Below, piece by piece: positions 42,342 through 51,889 of a stretch of DNA of 64,000 nt (the first letter of the stretch is position 1; each line of letters begins with the position of its first letter). Position numbers and translations under genes: made by a program. The DNA lies in NCBI RefSeq assembly GCF_000166195.2, contig NZ_CM001403.1:4482432-4546431 (forward strand), read 5' to 3'. The notes under the pieces were generated by a model. It made no database searches. It was not told where the DNA came from and saw only the letters and a list, made by a program, of their open reading frames with translations. The DNA is from Mucilaginibacter paludis DSM 18603. Its GTDB lineage: Bacteria > Bacteroidota > Bacteroidia > Sphingobacteriales > Sphingobacteriaceae.

Positions 42342-43153
42342 AAGCGCTTATCCACAGGTTGGCTTGTTAGCCGTGACGGTGCTATACCGAAAGCCTTTTT
42401 AAATGCGAACGAAAAATGTGAGAAATCTTTGAAGCCCACTTCAAGGTAAACTTCGGACGATTTTCGTTTTTTTTCTTTAATGAGATAGTAGGCGTCATCT
42501 AATCGTTTTTGTTGCAGCCAGCGGTTGGGCGGTATATGGAATATCTTCTCAAAATCTCTTTTAAAAGTAGCCAGGCTCCTGCCGGTGAGGTAGGCAAAAC
42601 GATTAATATCAACATTAAACTTATAATTCTGGTTCATATAGGCTTCCAGGTTAATTTTACCAGGTTCACTAAAATCAAACAAAGCATCCTGTAATGCCGG
42701 GTTGGTTTCCAGCAATAGCATAATACATTCTTTAACCTTCAGCGTAGTCAGTAATTTGTTGAGCTTGCCGGTATGATGAAGGTAAGGCCTTAACGAGTCG
42801 ATGTAGTTTGTTAACAACGGTTTGGGCTGGAGTAGCAAAGTGTTTTCTCCTGTATAAGCATTTGTCATATGCAGGTTATGCTCGGCACTGAAGCTGCGTA
42901 AGGTATCCTGGTCCATCTCTATGGATACCGAGATAAATTCCCCGCCTGGGGGTGGTTGCTTCTCAAACCGGCACAACTGGTTTTTTCTGAAAAATCTGAA
43001 ATCCCCTGCTTTAAAGTGAAAATTTTGATCGCCAACCTGCATTTCCTGGCTTCCTGATACGATGTAGCTAAACACATGGTTGGGTATAAACTGCTCACCA
43101 TCACGGCTGATATGCGCATAGCAGGAATATAAGATTTTTGGCGATTCTTCCAT
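42338..43153 (-). CDS. AraC-family transcriptional regulator
   Basis: 271 residues. The N-terminal cupin-like sensing region (1-150) has HIRDG-like spacing (SRDGEQFIPNHVFSYIVSGS; FKAGDFRFFRKNQLCRFEK). The C-terminal AraC helix-turn-helix (about 170-265) carries NRFAYLTGRSLATFKRDFEK and YLEVGFKDFSHFSFAFKKAF followed by GIAPSR. It likely responds to a small molecule and may control the SDR gene upstream, whose stop is 166 bp away in the same direction. It is convergent with the DUF3943 gene, with overlapping stops. Confidence 0.92.
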   Translation of the reverse strand: MEESPKILYSCYAHISRDGEQFIPNHVFSYIVSGSQEMQVGDQNFHFKAGDFRFFRKNQLCRFEKQPPPGGEFISVSIEMDQDTLRSFSAEHNLHMTNAYTGENTLLLQPKPLLTNYIDSLRPYLHHTGKLNKLLTTLKVKECIMLLLETNPALQDALFDFSEPGKINLEAYMNQNYKFNVDINRFAYLTGRSLATFKRDFEKIFHIPPNRWLQQKRLDDAYYLIKEKKRKSSEVYLEVGFKDFSHFSFAFKKAFGIAPSRLTSQPVDKRF

Positions 43154-43319
43154 GTGATCAGATATGGGTATTGAGATAGGAGTATGGAGACATTTGCATA
43201 TTTAAAGATAACATAATCAAGGCGGCTTTCTGCCGGTAACCATATATCGTATAAAATACCTGCACGTTAATCATCATATAGATCAAATCGATGGGCATCG
43301 CAATACGCCCATCGCAATA

Positions 43320-44195
43320 CTACTTCAACATCGCCTTGCCCAATGCTGTTTCCAAGAAGTTTGACGATTCATCATGATCCGTGGATGTGCTAACCATCAT
43401 CCATTTTTCCATCTCGGCCTGCCTGGCGGCATTGGCTTGTTTTAGTATGGCAATGGCTTCGCTGCCTAATACCAAATGCACCGGCGGTTCAGGGTGGTTT
43501 GCCAGTTCCAAAATAACTTTGGCTGCCTTTTCCGGATCGCCCATCGGTACAAATTTACCACTCAAAATATAATCGGCTCTTTGGCCAACTGTTAATTCAT
43601 AACCTTCTACCGGTGGCGCATAAGTCATGGATGCACCGGCCCAATCGGTGCGGAAACCACCCGGCTCAACACTGGTTACATGGATGCCAAGCGGCGCTAC
43701 CTCTTTGGCCAATGCTTCGCTAAATCCGCTCAATCCAAATTTGGCAGCCTGGTACATGGTTAAGCCTGCGTTGCCCACCCGGCCACCTATCGAACTGATT
43801 TGTAAAATGCGGCCTGAGCGTTGCTTGCGCATATAGGGCAATACCGCGCGGGTAACTTGGATAGGCGCGTACAGGTTAGTTTCCAACTGGCTCTTTACCT
43901 GGTCATCTGTAAAAGCTTCTGCCGCGCCAATGATACCAAAGCCCGCGTTATTTACCAATACATCAATTTTTCCAAACTTGGCTATAGCGTCGGTTACCGC
44001 TTGATCAATCTCGTTGTGCTGGGTTACATCCAATTGAATAGGATAAATTTGCCCCGGATATTTTTCAACAAGGTCATTTAATTGTTCCGGCTTGCGGGCT
44101 GTTGCCGCCACCTGATCTCCCTTAGCCAGCACTGCTTCTGTAAGGCTGCGCCCCAATCCTCTGGAGCTGCCTGTTATAAACCAAATCTTTGTCAT
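43320..44195 (-). CDS. Short-chain dehydrogenase/reductase
   Basis: 291 residues with a classical SDR fold: TGSSRGLGRSLTEAVLA (7-23) for NAD(P), NNAGFGIIG (about 84-92), SSIGGRV with the catalytic Ser, and YQAAKFGLSGFSEAL with Tyr and Lys (about 150-165). It also has VEPGGFRTDWAG. The family is broad, so the substrate is not known. No signal peptide; cytoplasmic. It is upstream of the AraC gene in the same direction, and divergent from TonB receptor 2. Confidence 0.9.
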   Translation of the reverse strand: MTKIWFITGSSRGLGRSLTEAVLAKGDQVAATARKPEQLNDLVEKYPGQIYPIQLDVTQHNEIDQAVTDAIAKFGKIDVLVNNAGFGIIGAAEAFTDDQVKSQLETNLYAPIQVTRAVLPYMRKQRSGRILQISSIGGRVGNAGLTMYQAAKFGLSGFSEALAKEVAPLGIHVTSVEPGGFRTDWAGASMTYAPPVEGYELTVGQRADYILSGKFVPMGDPEKAAKVILELANHPEPPVHLVLGSEAIAILKQANAARQAEMEKWMMVSTSTDHDESSNFLETALGKAMLK

Positions 44196-44379
44196 ATTAT
44201 CTGAATTTTATACCACAAAGATAGGCCTGCTTGCAAGGGTGGGTTTTGTTGTAAAGCTCAATGTATTTTGTTGTGGAGACCAAGAGCAAAAAAAAGTAGC
44301 GTCACTAAAGCAAAAGGCAGTTAATTTTAATTGTATCCAGTTTAAATAAAAATAATTTGTTTTTAAGGTTTGCTGGTTG

Positions 44380-44387
44380 TAGTTTTG
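44380..44387 (+). promoter_or_regulatory. Predicted -7 box of TonB receptor 2
   Basis: TAGTTTTG fits TAnnTTTG with a TTTG at 44356-44359 as a possible -33 element (20 bp spacing). The box is followed by the operator at 44391-44413, as at receptor 1. Confidence 0.6.
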
Positions 44388-44390
44388 GCC

Positions 44391-44413
44391 TTATTTAAAA
44401 TTAGTCTAAATAA
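44391..44413. promoter_or_regulatory. Iron-type palindromic operator of TonB receptor 2
   Basis: TTATTTA and TAAATAA arms surround AAATTAGTC. The reverse complement carries TTTAGACTAATT, the same core as 5703-5724. It ends directly at the start codon and overlaps the predicted transcription start. Confidence 0.65.
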
Positions 44414-46831
44414 ATGAAGCAATACAATTACCTCAAAACCTTATCGGCATTCCTTCTGCTGCTTGTTTGTTCTTTAACCGCGCTCGGCCAACAGGTACGG
44501 GGCACTATTCGGGGAAGAATCGTGACGAATAAAAATGAACCTGCCGAAAATGTATCGGTTGTGTTAAAAGGAACCAACTACGGTACGGTTACTAACGATG
44601 ACGGTAAATTCCAGTTCCGCGTTCCGGCAGGGAGTTATACCCTGGTAGTATCCCACGTCAATCTCAGAAACCAGGAATTGCCTGTTAGCGTAATTACAGG
44701 GCGGCTTACGCAAGTTCCGGTAATTGTGGTGTCGGCAAATGTAAGCTCACTACGCGAAATCAGCGTTAACGGCGAAAAAACCAATAAGTTTGTACGCAAG
44801 CGCAGTGATGATGTAGCTAAAATGCCGCTGGATAACCTGGAGAATCCGCAGGTTTACAGCAGTGTGGGGAAAGAGTTATTGCAGGAGCAAGCGGTGTTTT
44901 CTGCGGACGACGCGATCAGGAATGTGCCGGGTATAACCAGATTGTGGGCACCTACAGGCCGGGCCGGTGATGGGGGGAGTTATTTTACGTTACGCGGTTT
45001 TTCGGTGCAAACTTCTTTACGAAACGGCATTAGCGGCTTGGTTACAAATACCGTAGATGCTGCAAATTTGGAGAAACTCGAAGTAGTTAAGGGCCCATCG
45101 GGTACGCTTTACGGCAGCAGTCTCATCTCTTTTGGGGGCTTAATTAACAGGGTTACCAAAAAGCCTTTTGAAAATACAGCAGGCGAAATTACATACGCAG
45201 GCGGCAGTTACAACTTCAACCGTATCAGCGTTGATTATAATACCCCGATAGACTCTGCTAAAAAAGCACTGTTACGTATCAATAGCGCGTATAACAGCAC
45301 CGGCAGTTTTCAGGATAATGGTTTTAACAAAAACTTTGTTTTTGACCCCAGCTTTAGCTATAAAGTTAGCGACCGCTTAACCTTATCTTTTGACGCCGAA
45401 ATTAGCCACGGAACAGGTACAACCCCGCCGATATTCTATTTTGCATCCACCATTGCCGATCTGGGGGTGAGTAGTGCCGACCAATTAAATATCAACTATA
45501 AACGAGCCTATCAGGCCAATGACCTGGTCACTACTTCAGACAATGTAAATTTTTACGGTAAGGTTGATTACAAGATCTCCGATAGCTGGCAGTCGCAAAC
45601 TTCTTTTTCTACCACCAATAGCAGTTCCTCGGGCTATGAACCTTACTTCTACCTGTTGGCAGGTAATAATTCAATCGCGCGCGACGTTTGGGCCATCGAC
45701 GGCAATGTCAATACTTTACAAATACAACAAAATTTTGCAGGTGATTTTAAAATTGCGGGCCTGCGTAACAGGTTACTAATAGGGCTCGACTTTTTAAAGC
45801 AAACCGCTAACCTGAAATACAGCGATCCTAATTCTGGTTCTGATGCTTTTGATGTGATTAATTTAAAAGGCCCTATACCCACCTATAATAACTTTAATAA
45901 AGCCAAAGTAGATTCTTTGTTTCAAAACTTGCCTTTATCAACTACTTACAGCCGCTATAATAATTATACCTATAGCGCCTATGTATCGGATGTATTGAAC
46001 ATTACCGATAACCTATCGGCAATGGCCAGTTTAAGGATTGATTACTTTGATAGCAAAGCCATTGATAATCCGGCAACGGGCTCCAGCAGTAATAGTTACC
46101 ACCAGGTAGCCTTGTCGCCAAAGTTTGGTTTGGTTTATCAATTGGTGAAAAATCATGTTTCGCTGTTTGGCAATTACATGAACGGTTTTAGCAATACAAC
46201 GCCCGGAACCGATTTTTACGGTAAAAGCTTTAAACCAGAACAGGCTAACCAATTAGAGGGTGGTATTAAACTGGATGTGTTTAACGGCAAACTAAGCAGC
46301 ACCATCAGCTATTATGATATTAAGGTAAAGGATATTATCAAAGCCGATCCAAGCCATGCCAATTTTTCAATTCAGGACGGCTCACAATATAGCCGCGGCT
46401 TTGAGGCGGAGGTAATTGCCAACCCTGTTAAAGGCCTTAACATTGTGGCCGGTTATTCGCATAATAATAGCCTGATGACTAATTCGAGCCCGACTTATGA
46501 TAATGGCCGCAGGCCGCAAACGGCGGGCCCGGCTAACTCGGCTAACTTTTGGGCCAGCTATACGCTAATAGCCGGAAATGCCAAGGGATTAGGCCTTGGT
46601 TTTGGCGGTAATTACTCAGGCGATAACCAGGTGATTAATAACGCTTATAACGGGGTATTTACCCTGCCATCATTTACGGTGTTGAACACTGGCGTTTTCT
46701 ATAATAAAGAAAAATACCGTTTGGCTGTAAATGTTAACAATTTAACCAATAAAGAGTATTGGATAGGTTATACTACGGTTAATCCGCAGATGCTCAGGCA
46801 AGTGATAGCCAGCCTGAGCTACAAATTTTAA
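44414..46831 (+). CDS. TonB-dependent siderophore-type outer membrane receptor 2
   Basis: 805 residues, paralog of the receptor at 5785-8229 along its length. A signal peptide (LSAFLLLLVCSLTALGQ) is followed by a carboxypeptidase-regulatory-like domain (GRIVTNKNEPAENVSVVLKG), a plug with LEKLEVVKGPSGTLYGSS, and a barrel ending SYKF. No PepSY gene follows. It carries the shared operator, so both receptors are probably induced by the same iron signal but may take different ligands; that is an inference. It ends in a strong terminator. Confidence 0.92.
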   Translation: MKQYNYLKTLSAFLLLLVCSLTALGQQVRGTIRGRIVTNKNEPAENVSVVLKGTNYGTVTNDDGKFQFRVPAGSYTLVVSHVNLRNQELPVSVITGRLTQVPVIVVSANVSSLREISVNGEKTNKFVRKRSDDVAKMPLDNLENPQVYSSVGKELLQEQAVFSADDAIRNVPGITRLWAPTGRAGDGGSYFTLRGFSVQTSLRNGISGLVTNTVDAANLEKLEVVKGPSGTLYGSSLISFGGLINRVTKKPFENTAGEITYAGGSYNFNRISVDYNTPIDSAKKALLRINSAYNSTGSFQDNGFNKNFVFDPSFSYKVSDRLTLSFDAEISHGTGTTPPIFYFASTIADLGVSSADQLNINYKRAYQANDLVTTSDNVNFYGKVDYKISDSWQSQTSFSTTNSSSSGYEPYFYLLAGNNSIARDVWAIDGNVNTLQIQQNFAGDFKIAGLRNRLLIGLDFLKQTANLKYSDPNSGSDAFDVINLKGPIPTYNNFNKAKVDSLFQNLPLSTTYSRYNNYTYSAYVSDVLNITDNLSAMASLRIDYFDSKAIDNPATGSSSNSYHQVALSPKFGLVYQLVKNHVSLFGNYMNGFSNTTPGTDFYGKSFKPEQANQLEGGIKLDVFNGKLSSTISYYDIKVKDIIKADPSHANFSIQDGSQYSRGFEAEVIANPVKGLNIVAGYSHNNSLMTNSSPTYDNGRRPQTAGPANSANFWASYTLIAGNAKGLGLGFGGNYSGDNQVINNAYNGVFTLPSFTVLNTGVFYNKEKYRLAVNVNNLTNKEYWIGYTTVNPQMLRQVIASLSYKF

Positions 46832-46854
46832 AATCCAACCAAATAATATTGAGA

Positions 46855-46888
46855 CACCGCTGGCCCGACTTATAACCGGGCCAGTGGC
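46855..46888 (+). terminator. Terminator of TonB receptor 2
   Basis: CTGGCCCG/CGGGCCAG stem with a 9-base loop, followed by TGGCGTTAATTCTAATTC. It lies about 25 bp after the stop. Confidence 0.7.
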
Positions 46889-47042
46889 GTTAATTCTAAT
46901 TCTTCGTGTACCACATGAGACATATATACAGAGTAGATCGTTTGGTTAAGCTGATCATAAAAGGATAGCTATGCTCTAATCAATCTTATTTATACTTTTT
47001 GCCGATTTAAACTTATGTTTACTATGGCTAACGTTATTGCTG

Positions 47043-47618
47043 ATGCAAGGGATAGAAGAAATTTTACGTAGACAAATTGAGAAGATCGTAGAACTTACGG
47101 ATGATGAATTTCATTTTATATTGTCGCACTTTACTATAAAGAGTTTCAAAAAGCATCAATATGTTGTTCAGGCGGGAAATCCGACACTAAACGACCATTT
47201 TGTTGTGAAGGGTTTGCTAAGGTCGTTTTATTTAGATGAAGCGGGTAAGAGCCATATTTTACAATTTGCGATGGAGGATTGGTGGATATCCGACCCGCAA
47301 GCCTACCACAACGGCGGAAATGCAACCCTGAACATCGACTGCCTGGAAGATACTCAGGTGTACATGATAACATTAGAAAACCGGGAAAAGCTTTGTGCAG
47401 AGTTGAGGAAGATGGAGTTCTTTTTCAGGAAAAAAACACAAGCCGGATACATTGCGCTCCAAAAGCGCATCCAATCGCTGATGAGCCAAACGGCCAAAGA
47501 GCGATACGATCAATTTTTACATTTATATCCCCAGCTATCACAACGTGTGCCCAAAACACTGATAGCGTCATACTTAGGTATTTCGCGGGAAACGCTAAGC
47601 CGTATGGCCGAACATTAG
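47043..47618 (+). CDS. Crp/Fnr-family transcriptional regulator
   Basis: 191 residues from the ATG at 47043. The N-terminal cyclic-nucleotide-binding-like domain has FKKHQYVVQAGNPTLNDHFV and VKGLLRSFYLDE. The C-terminal half is short with the helix-turn-helix SYLGISRETLSRMAEH at the very end, as in the small Bacteroidota Crp group. No iron-sulfur Cys cluster is seen, so it is not an oxygen-sensing Fnr. Position 142 bp before the reductase gene suggests control of that gene, by inference. Confidence 0.88.
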   Translation: MQGIEEILRRQIEKIVELTDDEFHFILSHFTIKSFKKHQYVVQAGNPTLNDHFVVKGLLRSFYLDEAGKSHILQFAMEDWWISDPQAYHNGGNATLNIDCLEDTQVYMITLENREKLCAELRKMEFFFRKKTQAGYIALQKRIQSLMSQTAKERYDQFLHLYPQLSQRVPKTLIASYLGISRETLSRMAEH

Positions 47619-47759
47619 TGTTAAACGTAATGCTATTGCTGCTCAAGGCGCATAAAAAAACAGTGTGATCTACCGCACACGGTTTTTGTGAGGTATGTCC
47701 TGTGCCGGTTCTGGTTAATTACGCAATTTGCGTCCGTAATAAAATTAACAAGCACCATT

Positions 47760-48827
47760 ATGGAACAAATAGCATTAGTTGTTGGGGCAAGCGGTATTAC
47801 CGGGAGTAATTTGGCCGAAAGCCTGATTGCCAAGGGATGGATAACCTACGGCTTGGCCCGGAAACCCAACCATGACATCAAAGATTTAAAGCCGGTTTCG
47901 GCCGATCTCTTAAATATAGATAGCCTTAAAGCCGCCTTGGCAGATGTGTATCCAACTCATGTTTATATCACCAGCTGGATGCGGAACGATACCGAAGCTG
48001 AGAATATCAGGGTGAACAGTTTGATGATCCGTAATTTATTAAACGTATTATCCACAAAGCATACCGTGCAACATGTTGCCCTGGTTACCGGTTTAAAGCA
48101 CTACCTGGGTCCGTTTGAAGCTTATGCCAAAGAAGGCTTTTTGCCCGAAACCCCATTACGCGAAGAGCATCCAAGGCTTAACATAGAGAACTTTTACTAT
48201 GCCCAGGAAGATGAGGTATATGCCGCGGCTGCCCGCGACGGCTTTACCTGGAGCATTCATCGCCCGCACACTGTTATTGGCAAGGCCGTAGGCAATATGA
48301 TGAACCTGGGTACTACCCTGGCGGTGTACGCAACAATTTGTAAAGAAACGGGCCGCCCTTTTATCTGGCCCGGCTCGGCAGCGCAGTGGAATGGCTTATC
48401 AGATGTTACAGATGCCAGGGTACTGGCCGAACAGTTGATCTGGGCGTCAACTACGGAGGCCGCGCGTAATGAGGCATTCAATGTGGTTAATGGTGATGTT
48501 TTCCGCTGGAGTTGGTTATGGAAACAATTGGCTGCTTTTTTTGGAATCGAAGCGATAGGCTACGAAGGAACAATCCGCCCACTCGAAAAAGAAATTGCGA
48601 ACGATGGCCCGGTCTGGAAAAAAATAGCCGAAAAATACCAATTGAAAGAGGCTGATTTAAGTCGGCTGGCCTCAGCCTGGCACACCGATCTGGACCTTGG
48701 ACGGCCAATTGAGGTAATGACGGATATGTCAAAGAGCCGCAAACTTGGATTTACAGTTTTTCAAAAAACAGACGAGTCGTTTTACGATCTGTTTGAACAG
48801 TTGCGCAAAGACGAATTGATACCATAA
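47760..48827 (+). CDS. NAD(P)-dependent reductase, PRISE/progesterone 5-beta-reductase-like
   Basis: 355 residues from the ATG at 47760 (a longer in-frame start is not supported). Extended SDR fold: GASGITGSNLAESLIAKGW (10-28), VTGLKHYLGPFEAYAKEG, FYYAQEDEVYAAAARDGFTW in place of the usual YxxxK, and HRPHTVIGKAVGNMMN. These are features of the PRISE enone reductases that also include iridoid synthases. The substrate is unknown. It follows the Crp-type regulator in the same direction. Confidence 0.85.
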   Translation: MEQIALVVGASGITGSNLAESLIAKGWITYGLARKPNHDIKDLKPVSADLLNIDSLKAALADVYPTHVYITSWMRNDTEAENIRVNSLMIRNLLNVLSTKHTVQHVALVTGLKHYLGPFEAYAKEGFLPETPLREEHPRLNIENFYYAQEDEVYAAAARDGFTWSIHRPHTVIGKAVGNMMNLGTTLAVYATICKETGRPFIWPGSAAQWNGLSDVTDARVLAEQLIWASTTEAARNEAFNVVNGDVFRWSWLWKQLAAFFGIEAIGYEGTIRPLEKEIANDGPVWKKIAEKYQLKEADLSRLASAWHTDLDLGRPIEVMTDMSKSRKLGFTVFQKTDESFYDLFEQLRKDELIP

Positions 48828-49594
48828 ATGCTACCGGCATTGATTACTTGAACAACATGATTTAAACTGCGCCCCTCATTGCGTTCGGAAATCAGCAGGT
48901 TTATTGCAGTTTTTTACATTGCAACCATATAGCGCAATCGATACCAAGCATTCCCGGTTGGCAACACCCCGATAAATAAGGCCGTTGCCAACCTTATTGA
49001 AAACTCTCGCCAGGCGCCAATCTTACTTCCCCAACCGTTTTCCTCTTCCGCATCGTCAAAAAGTATAACCATTTTTCCTTGTCGAAAAACAGGCTTTAAT
49101 ATTTTTTAAATCGGTTGCATTGTTAAATATTGTAGTATATTTATTCATTGATCAGCGTTAATGCTTTGGTCAATTGTAAACCAATTATAAATAACTATTA
49201 GTTGTACTGGTGGAGTTTAAATGTTGATAACCAACCTCCATTGGCAAAAAGATAAGTAAAAAGACCGAGAAAATGTTTAGGAAGATTACCGGAATTGCAC
49301 ATCAAATCAGTTTCATACTAACCTTTTTTACCGGTAAGGCTACCGAGCAGTTACCTTGCAATTTAGCTTACCCGGCCGGTTTTACCTGAGCAATATTCCA
49401 GCGCAAAGTTTATGCTATCGTCATCTGATGATCTAAGCACTATTGATCGGGCTGCGCCCGAATCAAAGACATAATGTACTTAAAGGATTAATTTCTAAAA
49501 ACTTCTGCAACATGTTATACCGCACCAGCCTGGGTATTTAACTTTTATTTTACGGATATAAACCAACAACCTATTCAATTGAAACAAACATTAT
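48828..49594. other. Gene-free region upstream of the GH3 gene
   Basis: About 770 bp without a convincing gene. A perfect 10-bp stem GGTTGGCAAC/GTTGCCAACC at 48956-48993 has an 18-base loop but no T run. Several AT-rich stretches could hold the GH3 promoter; none is clear. Confidence 0.55.
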
Positions 49595-51817
49595 ATGAGA
49601 ATGAAAAAATCAATCACGCTGAGTTTAGGCATGCTTTTTTTAACACTGATCCTATTTCTTTCCTTTAAACCACAAAATCATACCTACAAATATCCGTTTA
49701 ATAACCCCGCTTTAAGTATGGACGAACGGGTTGCTGACCTGGTTGGCAGAATGACGCTGGAAGAAAAAGTAAGCCAGATGCTTAATTCGGCTCCGGCAAT
49801 AGAAAGGCTTGGAGTACCCGCCTACAATTGGTGGAACGAGTGTTTGCACGGTGTTGCCCGTACACCGTTTAAAGTAACGGTATATCCGCAGGCTATTGCT
49901 ATGGCCGCTACCTGGGATAAAACATCGATGCATGTGATGGGCGATTATACGGCTGAAGAGGGTCGTGCTGTGTATAATGAGAGCATCAAAAATGATAAGC
50001 ATGACATTTACCTGGGGCTAACTTACTGGACACCCAATATCAATATTTTCCGCGATCCGCGATGGGGCCGGGGCCAGGAAACTTATGGCGAGGACCCGTT
50101 TTTAACAGGCGAGATGGGGAGCGCTTTTGTAAAGGGGCTTCAGGGCGACGATCCGAGGTATTTAAAAGCGGCTGGTTGTGCCAAACATTACGCGGTACAT
50201 TCAGGCCCCGAAGATTTAAGACATAAATTCAATACTGATATCAGCGACTACGACCTTTGGGATACTTATCTCCCTGCTTTCCGCAAGTTGGTAGTAGATG
50301 CCAAAGTAACCGGCGTAATGTGTGCATATAACGCGTTTAAGGGCCAGCCTTGCTGTGGAAGCGATTTGTTGATGAACAGTATTTTGCACGATAAGTGGAA
50401 ATTTACAGGTTATGTTACATCAGATTGCGGTGGTATTGACGATTTTTACAGGGAGAATACACATCAAACACAGCCGGATGCGGAGAGCGCCGCAGCCGAT
50501 GCGGTTCTGCACGGCACAGATGTAGAATGTGGAAATGTAACCTATAAATCATTAGTGAAAGCTGTTAAGGATGGCAAATTGAGCGAGAAACAAATTGATC
50601 AATCGCTCAAAAGATTGTTTTCGGTGCGTTTTAAACTGGGAATGTTTGATCCTGCCGATGCGGTTAAGTACAACCAGATTGGCAAAGATGCTTTGGAAGC
50701 TCCTGCACATGGGGCGCAGGCTTTAAAAATGGCGCATCAGTCAATCGTATTGCTCAAAAACGAGGGTAACCTGCTTCCATTAAGTAAAAACCTTAAAAAA
50801 ATTGCCGTATTAGGGCCAAATGCCGATAACGCGGTTAGTGTGCTGGGCAATTATAATGGCACTCCATCGCGTATAGTAACAGCGCTTCAGGGTATCAAGA
50901 ACAAATTGCCAGCAGGTACCGAAGTGATTTATGATAAAGCAGTAGATTATGTGGCCGACTCGGCTGCCAGGTATAATTATGCCGCTATGGCCGCTAAAGT
51001 AAAAGATGCAGACGCGATTATTTATATCGGCGGTATCTCGCCGGAACTGGAAGGGGAGGAGATGCCTGTAAGTAAGCCCGGCTTTCATGGTGGCGACCGC
51101 AGTACTATTTTATTGCCAGGCGTGCAAACCGAATTATTAAAAGCGCTTAAGGCCACCGGTAAACCTGTTGTTTTTGTGATGATGACCGGATCGGCCATTG
51201 CCACTCCATGGGAAGCAGAAAATCTGCCAGCCATTGTAAATGCCTGGTATGGTGGACAGGCCGCAGGGACGGCTATTGCTGATGTGCTTTTTGGCGACTA
51301 TAACCCCGCCGGTCGCCTTCCGGTAACTTTTTATGGTAGCGATAAGGATTTGCCCTCGTTTACCGATTATTCGATGGATAACCGCACGTATCGCTATTTT
51401 AAAGGAAAACCTTTATACGCCTTTGGCTATGGTTTGAGCTATTCCAAATTTGAGTATGCGCCACTGGATGCACCCTTAACTTTAAAAGCAGGTGAGGCAT
51501 TAACCGTACATGTTAAGGTAACCAATAAGAGTAAGATGGATGGCGAAGAAGTTACCGAGTTATACCTGTCGCACATCGGCATAAAACAAAAAACCGCCAT
51601 AAGGGCTTTAAAAGGTTTTGAGCGTACATTGATTAAAGCCGGCGAAACCAAGGATATTACTTTTAAGCTTTCTTCTGCTGATCTGTCTATCACGGATTTA
51701 AACGGTAACCTGGTAAAGGCGTCTGGAAAGATAGCCATCAGCGTTGGTGGCAGTCAGCCGGATAAAGCCACCGCATTGTCCAAGAAAACCGTAACCAAAA
51801 CGTTCGAGATTATTTAA
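49595..51817 (+). CDS. Glycoside hydrolase family 3, beta-xylosidase/beta-glucosidase-like
   Basis: Removes terminal sugars from plant oligosaccharides. The 740 residues begin with a signal peptide (MKKSITLSLGMLFLTLILFL); exported. The GH3 N domain has RMTLEEKVSQML, NWWNECLHGVARTPF, and the catalytic aspartate in TGYVTSDCGGIDDFY at about residue 277. The C domain has ILLPGVQTELLKALKATGKP, and a fibronectin-III-like end contains ELYLSHIG. No PA14 or other insertion is present. The sequence around LHGVARTPFKVTVYPQAI favours the beta-xylosidase branch. Its terminator has been split by an IS element. Confidence 0.93.
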   Translation: MRMKKSITLSLGMLFLTLILFLSFKPQNHTYKYPFNNPALSMDERVADLVGRMTLEEKVSQMLNSAPAIERLGVPAYNWWNECLHGVARTPFKVTVYPQAIAMAATWDKTSMHVMGDYTAEEGRAVYNESIKNDKHDIYLGLTYWTPNINIFRDPRWGRGQETYGEDPFLTGEMGSAFVKGLQGDDPRYLKAAGCAKHYAVHSGPEDLRHKFNTDISDYDLWDTYLPAFRKLVVDAKVTGVMCAYNAFKGQPCCGSDLLMNSILHDKWKFTGYVTSDCGGIDDFYRENTHQTQPDAESAAADAVLHGTDVECGNVTYKSLVKAVKDGKLSEKQIDQSLKRLFSVRFKLGMFDPADAVKYNQIGKDALEAPAHGAQALKMAHQSIVLLKNEGNLLPLSKNLKKIAVLGPNADNAVSVLGNYNGTPSRIVTALQGIKNKLPAGTEVIYDKAVDYVADSAARYNYAAMAAKVKDADAIIYIGGISPELEGEEMPVSKPGFHGGDRSTILLPGVQTELLKALKATGKPVVFVMMTGSAIATPWEAENLPAIVNAWYGGQAAGTAIADVLFGDYNPAGRLPVTFYGSDKDLPSFTDYSMDNRTYRYFKGKPLYAFGYGLSYSKFEYAPLDAPLTLKAGEALTVHVKVTNKSKMDGEEVTELYLSHIGIKQKTAIRALKGFERTLIKAGETKDITFKLSSADLSITDLNGNLVKASGKIAISVGGSQPDKATALSKKTVTKTFEII

Positions 51818-51841
51818 TGCAATTTTTGCTGAACTTTACTG

Positions 51842-51850
51842 AGGCTGCCC
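51842..51850 (+). terminator. Left arm of the GH3 terminator, now separated from its partner
   Basis: AGGCTGCCC with loop base start ATTG up to 51854. Its partner GGGCGGCCT and T tract are at 53284-53303, beyond the inserted IS. Joined, they give a 9-bp stem (one U.G pair) and a 4-base loop followed by TTTTTATTTTT. Confidence 0.85.
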
Positions 51851-51851
51851 A

Positions 51852-51854
51852 TTG
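51852..51854. repeat. Target-site duplication, left (TTG)
   Basis: TTG next to the IS left end at 51855 is repeated at 53281-53283 after the right end, as expected for the 3-bp duplications of IS3-family elements. Confidence 0.8.
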
Positions 51855-51889
51855 TGGTGTGACCCCAAAAAGTTGGACAGTTTACAAAA

